DNA from: Phenylobacterium sp. | GTDB taxonomy: Bacteria; Pseudomonadota; Alphaproteobacteria; Caulobacterales; Caulobacteraceae | NCBI GenBank assembly: GCA_028698405.1 | Contig: JAQVDF010000181.1 | Span: 1-5,222 of the forward strand | Direction of reading: 5' to 3' | DNA: 5,222 bases | In this document: positions 1 through 5,222 of the stretch, in pieces | Numbering within the stretch: the stretch's first letter is position 1 | Layout: every line of letters begins with the position of its first letter | Program-made: the position numbers and the translations under genes | The notes under the pieces: model-generated | Seen by the model: only the letters and a program-made list of their open reading frames with translations | Database searches by the model: none | Told to the model about the DNA's origin: nothing

Positions 1-209
1 ACCTGGTGGCCGGCATCCGCGGCCGCACCAATGTGATGGGCAAGGGCGACACCGACGGCGGCATCTGGACCGTCGGGCAGAGCCAGGGGCTGATCCACGA
101 CATCCCGACCTGCGCGGAGGTGGTCCGCAACATCACCCGCCAGGCCGAGGAGCTGCTGACCGTGCGCGCCGCCCAGATCACCGGCGGCCGCCAGGCGGTG
201 CCGGCCTGA
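1..209 (+). CDS. Nitronate monooxygenase / 2-nitropropane dioxygenase family protein, C-terminal fragment
   Basis: Only the last 68 residues are visible; the reading frame enters from the left edge with its first complete codon at base 3 and ends at the TGA at 207-209. The stretch RGRTNVMGKGDTDGG, followed by WTVGQSQGLIHDIP and a helix rich in Glu and Arg (VVRNITRQAEELL), matches my recollection of the C-terminus of FMN-dependent TIM-barrel proteins of the nitronate monooxygenase group, which also includes FabK enoyl reductases. Known members oxidise alkyl nitronates with oxygen or reduce enoyl thioesters with NAD(P)H. The FMN-binding core and catalytic His lie upstream, so the activity cannot be told. 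The gene ends 26 bases before the first MaoC-like gene and is followed by acyl-CoA genes, which makes a role on a CoA thioester as likely as nitronate detoxification. The GTG at position 6 is internal, not a start. Family call fairly sure; function open. Confidence 0.8.
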   Translation, partial: LVAGIRGRTNVMGKGDTDGGIWTVGQSQGLIHDIPTCAEVVRNITRQAEELLTVRAAQITGGRQAVPA

Positions 210-224
210 CAACGACAACGAAAA

Positions 225-231
225 GAGGAAG
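225..231 (+). promoter_or_regulatory. Ribosome binding site of the first MaoC-like gene
   Basis: GAGGAAG lies in the 26-base gap after the upstream stop codon and ends 4 bases before the ATG at 236 (its GAGG core is 7 bases away). It supports that ATG as the start. The gap contains no terminator-like hairpin, so transcription probably continues from the flavoprotein gene. Confidence 0.6.
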
Positions 232-235
232 CGAC

Positions 236-751
236 ATGGCTACCAAGACATTCCCGATCGAAGCCGGGCACATCATGATGTTCGCCCGCTCGATCGGCGA
301 TCCGAACCCGGTCTACTACGACGCCGAAGCCGCCAAGAAGACCGAGGCTGGCGGGGTCATCGCCCCGCCGACCTTCGTCCAGGCCAGCGCCCAGTTCGAC
401 CCGGACTACGGCCTGCGCCCGAAGATCGGCCAGCCCTGGTTCGGCTCGGGCAAGAACCCCACCGGCGTGCAGCGCACTGGCGGCGGGGGCGGTGGCGGGG
501 GCGGCGGCCTCCATGCCGAGCAGCACTACGAGTACCACCGGCCGCTGCGCGCCGGCGACGTGCTGACCGCCACCACCACCCCCGGCAAGACCTGGGAGAA
601 GCAGGGCCGTCGCGGCGGCACGCTGCTGTTCTCCGAGAGCGTCACCGAATACCGCAACCAGAACGGCGAGCTGGTGGTCACCGCCCGCTCGGTCGGCGTG
701 CGGCCGTCCAAGCCCGTCGAACAGCAGCCGAAGAAAGAGGAAAACGCCTGA
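236..751 (+). CDS. MaoC-like FAS1-type dehydratase-domain protein, probably the non-catalytic hydratase subunit
   Basis: This 171-residue hotdog-fold protein resembles the N-terminal MaoC dehydratase domain family (FAS1-like dehydratase) found as one half of heteromeric enoyl-CoA hydratases/dehydratases. The motif ARSIGDPNPVYYD (residues 17-29) aligns with the hydratase-2 signature, but the catalytic His is Tyr27, while Asp22 and Asn24 remain. Residues 39-48 (GGVIAPPTFV) correspond to the conserved loop. Ten consecutive glycines (residues 82-91) precede LHAEQHYEYHRPLRAGD, the conserved hotdog strand region. The tail from about residue 157 is Lys/Glu/Gln-rich and probably disordered. The ATG is preceded by a good ribosome binding site. 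The stop overlaps the next start by one base (TGATG), and that next gene encodes the subunit with an intact motif, so a heteromer is expected. By family knowledge, such pairs act on acyl-CoA or acyl-ACP; ChsH1-ChsH2 of steroid side-chain degradation and HadAB/HadBC of mycolate synthesis are examples. The substrate here is unknown. Confidence 0.87.
   Translation: MATKTFPIEAGHIMMFARSIGDPNPVYYDAEAAKKTEAGGVIAPPTFVQASAQFDPDYGLRPKIGQPWFGSGKNPTGVQRTGGGGGGGGGGLHAEQHYEYHRPLRAGDVLTATTTPGKTWEKQGRRGGTLLFSESVTEYRNQNGELVVTARSVGVRPSKPVEQQPKKEENA
479..508 (+). repeat. GGN codon run encoding ten glycines
   Basis: Ten consecutive glycine codons (seven GGC, two GGG, one GGT) form an imperfect G-rich trinucleotide repeat inside the first MaoC-like gene. 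It falls in a loop just before the conserved HAEQHYEYHRP segment. From memory, related proteins also have a glycine-rich loop here, so the run is probably a flexible linker and not a sequencing error. The G-runs could allow replication slippage; in-frame changes would only alter loop length. Confidence 0.8.
736..740 (+). promoter_or_regulatory. Ribosome binding site of the second MaoC-like gene, inside the first
   Basis: AGAGG lies within the last codons of the upstream gene, 10 bases before the ATG at 751. Together with the one-base TGATG stop/start overlap, it suggests translational coupling of the two hotdog subunits, which would help keep equal amounts of each. Confidence 0.5.
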
Positions 752-1170
752 TGGCTCTGTCCGCCAACGAACTGAAGCCGGGCCATACCCACACCGCCCG
801 CATCGTCGAAGACCTGAAGCGCACCCAGATCGTCCAGTACGCGGGCGCTTCGGGCGACTACAACCCGCTGCACACCGACGAGATCTTCACCACCAAGGTG
901 GCCGGGTATCCGTCGGTGTTCGCCCACGGGATGCTGACCATGGGCATGACCGGACGGATGCTGACCGACTGGGTCGGCGACACCCGGCTGACCAAGTACG
1001 GCGTGCGCTTCACCAGCCAGGTGTTCCCGGGCGACACCCTGGACGCCACGGCGACGGTGAAGAACATCGTCGAGCGCGACGGCCAGAAGCTGGTCGAACT
1101 CGACGTCAAGACCGTCAACCAAGACGGCGTGGAAGTGCTCTCCGGCTACGCCGAGGCCCGCGTCGACTGA
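751..1170 (+). CDS. MaoC family (R)-specific enoyl-CoA hydratase/dehydratase, probable catalytic subunit
   Basis: This 139-residue single hotdog-domain protein carries the complete hydratase-2 signature YAGASGDYNPLHTDE at residues 30-44. Asp36 and His41 are the expected catalytic dyad, and the following VFAHGMLTMG segment (56-65) is the conserved loop and helix of MaoC proteins. The segment VRFTSQVFPGDTL, around residue 90, is the conserved second-half strand-turn of the fold. Family members add water across a trans-2-enoyl-CoA double bond to give the 3-hydroxyacyl-CoA, or run in reverse. The length is normal for a single-domain member. Its start overlaps the stop of the gene encoding the His-lacking partner, and an acyl-CoA synthetase follows 20 bases downstream, so it most likely forms the active half of a heteromeric hydratase in a fatty-acid-like, branched or steroid-type acid pathway. 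No signal peptide is seen, so it should be cytoplasmic. Fold and catalytic residues are clear; the substrate is not. Confidence 0.9.
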   Translation: MALSANELKPGHTHTARIVEDLKRTQIVQYAGASGDYNPLHTDEIFTTKVAGYPSVFAHGMLTMGMTGRMLTDWVGDTRLTKYGVRFTSQVFPGDTLDATATVKNIVERDGQKLVELDVKTVNQDGVEVLSGYAEARVD

Positions 1171-1173
1171 CCC

Positions 1174-1183
1174 GGAAAGGGGG
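1174..1183 (+). promoter_or_regulatory. Ribosome binding site of the acyl-CoA synthetase gene
   Basis: The purine tract GGAAAGGGGG fills half of the 20-base gap and ends 7 bases before the ATG at 1191, supporting that start. There is no room for a separate promoter or terminator, so this gene is very likely cotranscribed with the hydratase genes. Confidence 0.55.
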
Positions 1184-1190
1184 CGCTCAC

Positions 1191-2735
1191 ATGCATCCGA
1201 CGGTGTTCGCCAAGTCCGCACCCGACCGCCTGGCCTACGTCATGGCCGGCACGGGGCAGGCGGTGACCTATCGGGAGCTGGACGAGCGCTCCAACCAGGG
1301 GGCCCAGCTCTTCCGGGCGCTGGGCCTTCGCCCGGGCGACGGGGTGGCGATCATGATGGAGAACCACCCCATCTATTACGAGGTGCTGTGGGCCGCGCAG
1401 CGGGCCGGCCTGCGCTACACGGCCGTCTCCTCGCGGCTGACCGCCGGCGAGGTCGAGTACATCGTCTCCGACAGCGGCGCGAAGGCCTTCATCGCCTCGC
1501 AGGCCATGGCCGATGTCGCGCTGGAGGTCGCCGCCCGTTCCCAGGGCGTCCAGCTGCTGATGGTGGACGCGGCGCTGGACCCGTTCGCCTCTTTCGAGGC
1601 CGAGCGGGCCAAGCATCCAATCACGCCAATCCCCGACGAGACGCCGGGCGGGCCGATGCTCTACTCTTCGGGCACCACCGGCCGGCCGAAGGGCGTCATG
1701 CGCGAGCTGTCGGGCGGGCCGCTGCTGGCCGGCGCCGACGCCCTGACCCAGTGGGCGCGCACCCTCTACGGCATGGACGAGGAGACCATCTACCTCTCGC
1801 CCGCGCCGCTCTACCACGCCGCCCCCCTCGGCTGGTCGATGAACGTCCACCGGCTCGGCGGGACGGTGATCCTGATGGAGAAGTTCGACGCCGAGCAGTG
1901 CCTGGCCCTGATCGAGCGCCACAAGGTCACTCACGCCCAGTTCGTGCCCACCCACTTCGTGCGGATGCTGAAGCTGCCTGAGGAGGTGAGGGCGAAGTAC
2001 GACCACGCCTCGTTGAAGGTCGCCTTCCACGCGGCCGCGCCGTGTCCGGTCCCCGTCAAGGAGCAGATGATCGCCTGGTGGGGCCCGATCATCCACGAGT
2101 ACTACGCCGGCACCGAGGGCAACGGCCGCACCACGATCAACTCCGAGGAGTGGCTGGCCCACAAGGGCTCGGTCGGCCGGGCGACCCCGCCGGTCGAGGT
2201 GAAGATCTGCGACGAGGACGGCGAGCCGCTGCCGCCGCGCACAGAGGGGCTGGTCTACTTCGCCGGCGGCGGCAAGTTCAGCTACCACAACGCCCCGGCG
2301 AAGGTCGCGGAGAGCACCAACAAGTACGGCTGGACCACCCTGGGCGACGTCGGCTGGCTGGACGAGGAGGGCTTCCTCTATCTCACCGACCGCAAGAGCT
2401 TCATGATCATCTCGGGAGGGGTGAACATCTACCCGCAGGAGATCGAGAACCTGCTGATCACCCATCCCAGGGTCGCCGACGCCGCCGTCGTGGGCGCTCC
2501 CGACGAGGAGATGGGCGAGCGGGTCGTTGCGGTGATCCAACCCCTCGACTGGGCCGATGCGAGCGAGGACCTGCGCGCCGAGCTGACCGCCTTCTGCCGC
2601 GCCAACCTCTCGTCGGTGAAGCTGCCCCGCCAGATCGACTTCATGGACGAGCTGCCCCGCCACCCGACCGGCAAGCTCTACAAGCGCCTGATCCGTGACG
2701 CCTACTGGGCCAAGGCGCAGCCGCAGGCTGTTTGA
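1191..2735 (+). CDS. AMP-forming acyl-CoA synthetase (FadD-like fatty-acid-type CoA ligase)
   Basis: This 514-residue member of the class I adenylate-forming superfamily joins a carboxylic acid to CoA through an acyl-AMP intermediate, using ATP. The core motifs are present in order. The ATP-binding loop YSSGTTGRPKG is at 158-168. YYAGTEG (304-310) holds Thr308 and Glu309. TLGDVGWL (383-390) holds the ribose-binding Asp386. TDRKSFMIISGGVNIYPQEIE (399-419) holds Arg401 and the hinge to the C-terminal domain. The catalytic Lys495 is in PTGK (492-495). Length and motif spacing are normal and nothing is missing, so the enzyme should be active. The N-terminus (MHPTVFAKSAPDRLAYVMAG) matches the usual start of FadD4-like relatives, which together with the ribosome binding site supports the ATG used. 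No membrane segment or signal peptide is visible. It closes the operon with the hydratase pair and would supply their CoA thioester. Motifs do not reveal the acid; a medium/long-chain, branched or ring-bearing acid is possible. Confidence 0.93.
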   Translation: MHPTVFAKSAPDRLAYVMAGTGQAVTYRELDERSNQGAQLFRALGLRPGDGVAIMMENHPIYYEVLWAAQRAGLRYTAVSSRLTAGEVEYIVSDSGAKAFIASQAMADVALEVAARSQGVQLLMVDAALDPFASFEAERAKHPITPIPDETPGGPMLYSSGTTGRPKGVMRELSGGPLLAGADALTQWARTLYGMDEETIYLSPAPLYHAAPLGWSMNVHRLGGTVILMEKFDAEQCLALIERHKVTHAQFVPTHFVRMLKLPEEVRAKYDHASLKVAFHAAAPCPVPVKEQMIAWWGPIIHEYYAGTEGNGRTTINSEEWLAHKGSVGRATPPVEVKICDEDGEPLPPRTEGLVYFAGGGKFSYHNAPAKVAESTNKYGWTTLGDVGWLDEEGFLYLTDRKSFMIISGGVNIYPQEIENLLITHPRVADAAVVGAPDEEMGERVVAVIQPLDWADASEDLRAELTAFCRANLSSVKLPRQIDFMDELPRHPTGKLYKRLIRDAYWAKAQPQAV

Positions 2736-2832
2736 TCCAGCCCCCTGAAATTCACCGCAGCGGGGTGTAGGGGTACGCGGCGCGGCGCGCCGATTCCGCA
2801 TCGGCAGTCCGCCCGAAGACCAAGGATCCTTA
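2736..2832 (+). other. 97-base intergenic gap between two probable transcription units
   Basis: This is the only sizeable gap in the window. CCCCT at 2742-2746 could pair with AGGGG at 2769-2773. A 10-base perfect palindrome, CGGCGCGCCG, is at 2783-2792. A 6-base-arm hairpin, GCCGAT/ATCGGC with a five-base loop, spans 2789-2805 and overlaps the palindrome. None is followed by a T-run, so no standard intrinsic terminator is visible. No good -35/-10 pair is visible either, though the promoter of the downstream genes would be expected here. Confidence 0.45.
2822..2826 (+). promoter_or_regulatory. Ribosome binding site of the MBL/beta-CASP gene
   Basis: AAGGA lies 6 bases before the ATG at 2833 and is the best purine-rich site in the gap. 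It supports that start, which also gives the expected N-terminus of the family (a short beta strand leading to GVTGSKHLLE). Confidence 0.6.
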
Positions 2833-4191
2833 ATGATTTCATTCACCAGCCTAGTGGGCGCCGGCGGCGTCACCGGTTCCAAGCACCTCCTGGAAGCCGA
2901 TGGCCACAAGCTGCTGGTCGACGCCGGCCTGTTTCAGGGCCTCAAGCGGCTGCGCGAGAAGAACTGGGAGCCCCTTCCGGTGCGCGCGTCGGACATCGAT
3001 GCGGTGGTGCTGACCCACGCCCACCTCGACCACTCCGGCTACATCCCCAAGCTGGTGCGCGACGGCTTCCGCGGGCCGGTCTACGCCAGCGCCTCGACCG
3101 CCGACGTCGCCGAGATCATCCTGTACGACGCCGCCCACCTGCAGGAGCGCGACGCCGAGTTCGCCAACCGGCACGGGTTTTCCAAGCACAAGCCCGCGCT
3201 GGCGCTCTACGGCCTGCGCGACGCGCGGCGGGCGATGGACCAGTTCGAGTCCGTGCCCCTCCACCAGACGGTGAGGGTGAAGGGCGGCGCCCAGCTGACC
3301 CTGCGCCGGGCGGGCCATATCCTCGGGGCGGCGACGGCGCAAATCGACTGGCACGGCCGGCGCCTCGTCTTCTCCGGCGATCTCGGCCGCTACGGCGACG
3401 CCACCATGGTCGACCCGGAGCCGGTCACCGAGGCCGACTACATCGTCGTGGAATCCACCTACGGCGACCGCCGCCACCCCAACGTCGATCCCGAGGAAGC
3501 GCTGCTGGAGGTCATCGAGCGGACGACCTCACGGGGCGGAACCGTGCTCATTCCCACCTTCGCGGTCGGGCGGGCCCAGTCGCTGCTCTACCACCTGTGG
3601 CGGCTGAAGGCTTCGGGGCGGCTACCGCTGACACCGATCTACCTCGACAGCCCGATGGCGATCGACGCCACCGACCTGCTGCACAAGCACCAGGACGACC
3701 ACCGCATCCCCTACGAGGTGTGCGCCGAAGTGTGCTCGGCCGCGACCCTGGTGGAGGATGTGGAGCATTCCAAGGCGGTCACCGCCAGCCCGGTGCCGAA
3801 GGTGATCCTGGCGGCCAGCGGCATGGCCACCGGAGGGCGGGTGCTGCACCACATCAAGGCCTACGGTCCCGACCGGCGGAACACCATCCTGTTCTCCGGC
3901 TTCCAGGCGGCCGGCACCCGCGGGCGGAGCATGGTCGAGGGGGCCGAGGAGGTGAAGATCCACGGCCAGTGGGTCCCAATCCGCGCCGAGGTGAGAAACC
4001 TCGACATGTTGTCGGCCCACGCCGACGCCGGCGAGATCATGCGCTGGCTGGGGGGCTTCCGCCGGCCGCCCATCAAGGTGTTCATCGTGCATGGCGAGCC
4101 GCACGCCTCCGACGCCCTGCGGCTGCGGATCAAGGACGAGCTCGGCTGGTCGTGCGTGGCGCCCGAGATGATGGAGCGGTTCGAGCTGTGA
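2833..4191 (+). CDS. Metallo-beta-lactamase fold / beta-CASP RNA-processing nuclease (CPSF73-like)
   Basis: This 452-residue protein has the full motif set of beta-CASP ribonucleases, cytoplasmic zinc-dependent enzymes that cut or degrade RNA. The zinc-binding THAHLDH (61-67) supplies His62, His64, Asp66 and His67. Further ligands are His162 in GHILGAA and Asp183 in FSGDLGR. Beta-CASP motif A is Glu207 in VVESTYGDR, motif B is His396 in SAHAD, and motif C is His420 in VHGEPHASD. The beta-CASP insert, including IPTFAVGRAQS (240-250) and YLDSPMA (270-276), lies between. The RNA-specificity region contains AASGMATGGRVLHH (327-340) and LFSGFQAAGTRGR (353-365). The length is typical of bacterial single-chain relatives such as Thermus TTHA0252, and the residue set predicts an active enzyme; whether endo- or exonuclease cannot be read. 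Its last codons overlap the GTG start of a nucleotide phosphorylase gene by four bases, implying translational coupling and perhaps a joint role in RNA turnover. The fold is certain, RNA as substrate is by family, and the joint pathway is inference. Confidence 0.93.
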   Translation: MISFTSLVGAGGVTGSKHLLEADGHKLLVDAGLFQGLKRLREKNWEPLPVRASDIDAVVLTHAHLDHSGYIPKLVRDGFRGPVYASASTADVAEIILYDAAHLQERDAEFANRHGFSKHKPALALYGLRDARRAMDQFESVPLHQTVRVKGGAQLTLRRAGHILGAATAQIDWHGRRLVFSGDLGRYGDATMVDPEPVTEADYIVVESTYGDRRHPNVDPEEALLEVIERTTSRGGTVLIPTFAVGRAQSLLYHLWRLKASGRLPLTPIYLDSPMAIDATDLLHKHQDDHRIPYEVCAEVCSAATLVEDVEHSKAVTASPVPKVILAASGMATGGRVLHHIKAYGPDRRNTILFSGFQAAGTRGRSMVEGAEEVKIHGQWVPIRAEVRNLDMLSAHADAGEIMRWLGGFRRPPIKVFIVHGEPHASDALRLRIKDELGWSCVAPEMMERFEL

Positions 4192-5222
4192 GCGACGGGG
4201 CCCAGGTGCAGAAGCCGACGGTGACGGCCCGACGGCTGGGCCTGTTCACCCAGCACGACGTGATCGTGGTGATGCGCCGCGACTGCCCGGTGTGCCGCTC
4301 GGAAGGGCTGTCGCCGCGGGCGCACGTGCGGCTCACCGCCAGGGGCCGCGAAGTCTACGCCACCCTCTACCAGGTGGACGACCTGATCGGCCCCCACGAT
4401 GCGGCCCTTTCCGAAGAGGCCTGGCAACTGCTCGGCGTCGAGGAGGGCGACCCGATCGAGGTCACCCACGCGCCCTCGCTGGCCTCGATGTCCAGCGTGC
4501 GGCGAAGGATCTACGGCGCGCGGCTGCGGCCCGAGGAGATCGACACCATCGTCCGCGACGTGGCTCACGGCCGCTACAGCCCGATCCACCTCACCGCCTT
4601 CCTGACCGCGACCTCGGCGCTGCCGTTCGACGAGGCCGAGACCGTGGCGCTGACCCGCTCGATGGTCGACGTGGGCGACCGGCTGACTTGGGATTCGCCG
4701 CTGGTCGTCGACAAGCATTCGGTGGGCGGGCTGCCGGGCAACCGCACGACGCCCATCATCGTCGCCATCCTGGCGGCCAACGGCCTGGTGATCCCAAAGA
4801 CCTCGTCCCGGGCCATCACCTCGCCGGCCGGCACCGCCGACACCATGGAGACGCTGGCCCCGGTGGCGCTGGACGTGCCGGCCATGCGCCGGGTGGTCGA
4901 GCAGGAGGGCGGCTGCATCGTCTGGGGCGGAGCCATGCGGCTGTCGCCCGCGGACGACATCTTCATCCGCATCGAGCGCGTGCTGGACATCGACACCGAG
5001 GGCCAGCTGATCGCCTCGGTGCTGTCCAAGAAGGTGGCCGCCGGCTCCAACCACGTGATCTTCGACCTGCCGGTCGGCCCCACCGCCAAGGTGCGCAGCC
5101 CCGAGGCGGCCGAGCACCTGGCCGAGCGCCTGGAGGCGGTGGCCGCCCGCTTCGATGTCGCCGCCCGCTGCGTGCTGACCGACGGGCTGCAGCCGGTGGG
5201 GCGGGGGATCGGCCCGGCGCTG
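4188..5222 (+). CDS. AMP phosphorylase / type-2 thymidine phosphorylase family protein, C-terminus cut by window edge
   Basis: From the GTG at 4188 the frame stays open for 345 codons to the right edge; relatives are about 500 residues, so roughly 150 are missing. The GTG overlaps the stop of the nuclease gene (GTGA), and a GGAG lies 11 bases upstream at 4173-4176. Residues 1 to about 95 form the extra N-terminal domain typical of archaeal AMP phosphorylases and their bacterial relatives, including a CPVC motif at 33-36. The helical domain follows, and the phosphate/nucleoside-binding signature DKHSVGGLPGNRTTP is at 175-189. Further conserved segments are KTSSRAITSPAGTADTME (204-221), EGGCIVWGGAMRLSPADD (240-257) and ASVLSKKVAAG (276-286), where Ser277 and Lys281 match substrate-binding residues of classical thymidine phosphorylase. 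Classical members split thymidine with phosphate; the archaeal group splits nucleoside 5'-monophosphates to base and ribose 1,5-bisphosphate. The N-terminal domain favours the second group, although bacterial members are usually labelled putative thymidine phosphorylase. Substrate undecided. Confidence 0.9.
   Translation, partial: MSDGAQVQKPTVTARRLGLFTQHDVIVVMRRDCPVCRSEGLSPRAHVRLTARGREVYATLYQVDDLIGPHDAALSEEAWQLLGVEEGDPIEVTHAPSLASMSSVRRRIYGARLRPEEIDTIVRDVAHGRYSPIHLTAFLTATSALPFDEAETVALTRSMVDVGDRLTWDSPLVVDKHSVGGLPGNRTTPIIVAILAANGLVIPKTSSRAITSPAGTADTMETLAPVALDVPAMRRVVEQEGGCIVWGGAMRLSPADDIFIRIERVLDIDTEGQLIASVLSKKVAAGSNHVIFDLPVGPTAKVRSPEAAEHLAERLEAVAARFDVAARCVLTDGLQPVGRGIGPAL

Noticed and set aside
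526..1221. 231-codon open frame on the - strand across the two MaoC-like genes
   Set aside because: It is antisense to two overlapping genes with clear hotdog motifs and has no domain of its own.
1388..1981. 197-codon + strand frame inside the acyl-CoA synthetase gene
   Set aside because: It is an Arg/Gly/Ala-rich alternative frame of the ligase; the main frame carries the ATP-binding loop over the same bases.
2042..2698. 218-codon + strand frame inside the 3' half of the acyl-CoA synthetase gene
   Set aside because: It is very Arg-rich, motif-free and out of frame with the ligase, which encodes its hinge and catalytic Lys over this stretch.
2751..2779. Possible promoter TTCACC, 17 bases, TACGCG before the nuclease gene
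   Set aside because: The spacing is right, but the -10 element is a poor match and the region is GC-rich; there is not enough to call a promoter.
1146..2909. 587-codon open frame on the - strand opposite the acyl-CoA synthetase gene
   Set aside because: It spans the ligase antisense, is rich in Gly/Arg/Val/His/Asp/Leu as expected from reverse reading of GC-rich codons, and shows no recognisable domain. The + strand gene has every family motif.
4399..4605. 68-codon + strand frame within the phosphorylase gene
   Set aside because: It is a Ser/Arg/Pro/Thr-rich shadow frame; the real frame opens at the GTG at 4188 and carries the family motifs on both sides.
3861..5117. 418-codon open frame on the - strand opposite the nuclease end and the phosphorylase
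   Set aside because: The composition is that of a GC-rich shadow frame (Arg, His, Gly, Asp, Val) with no motif, and it lies wholly over two + strand genes with clear motifs.

Overview
The window is a gene-dense, very GC-rich stretch with every gene on the + strand. Third codon positions are overwhelmingly G or C, intergenic gaps are short, and GGAG/GAGG-type ribosome binding sites are common. These traits, with the gene families present, suggest a high-GC proteobacterium, most likely an alphaproteobacterium of the Caulobacter/Phenylobacterium kind. That placement is inference: no rRNA or other phylogenetic marker is present, and the acyl-CoA genes also have close relatives in actinobacteria.

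Region 1 (1-2735) looks like one operon for activating and processing an organic acid as its CoA thioester. It starts with the C-terminal end of a flavin-dependent nitronate monooxygenase / FabK-like protein (cut by the window edge). Two small MaoC-type hotdog proteins follow; their genes overlap by one base. The first lacks the hydratase catalytic His and carries a ten-glycine run, while the second has the full hydratase signature, so they probably form a heteromeric enoyl-CoA hydratase. An AMP-forming acyl-CoA synthetase with all the core adenylation motifs begins 20 bases later. The set could make an acyl-CoA, hydrate or dehydrate an enoyl intermediate, and use a flavoprotein for an oxidation or reduction. 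The substrate cannot be read from the sequence.

Region 2 (2736-2832) is a 97-base gap, the longest in the window. It holds weak inverted repeats but no convincing terminator or promoter, and probably marks the boundary between two transcription units.

Region 3 (2833-5222) is a second unit. A metallo-beta-lactamase / beta-CASP protein of the RNA-processing (CPSF73-like) group is followed, with a 4-base GTGA overlap, by a phosphorylase of the archaeal AMP phosphorylase / bacterial type-2 thymidine phosphorylase family. The phosphorylase runs off the right edge with roughly the last 150 residues missing. A predicted ribonuclease translationally coupled to a predicted nucleotide phosphorylase suggests an RNA-turnover or nucleotide-salvage module, and this is the most interesting part of the window.

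I found no tRNA, rRNA, CRISPR array, insertion sequence, attachment site or other mobile-element hallmark.
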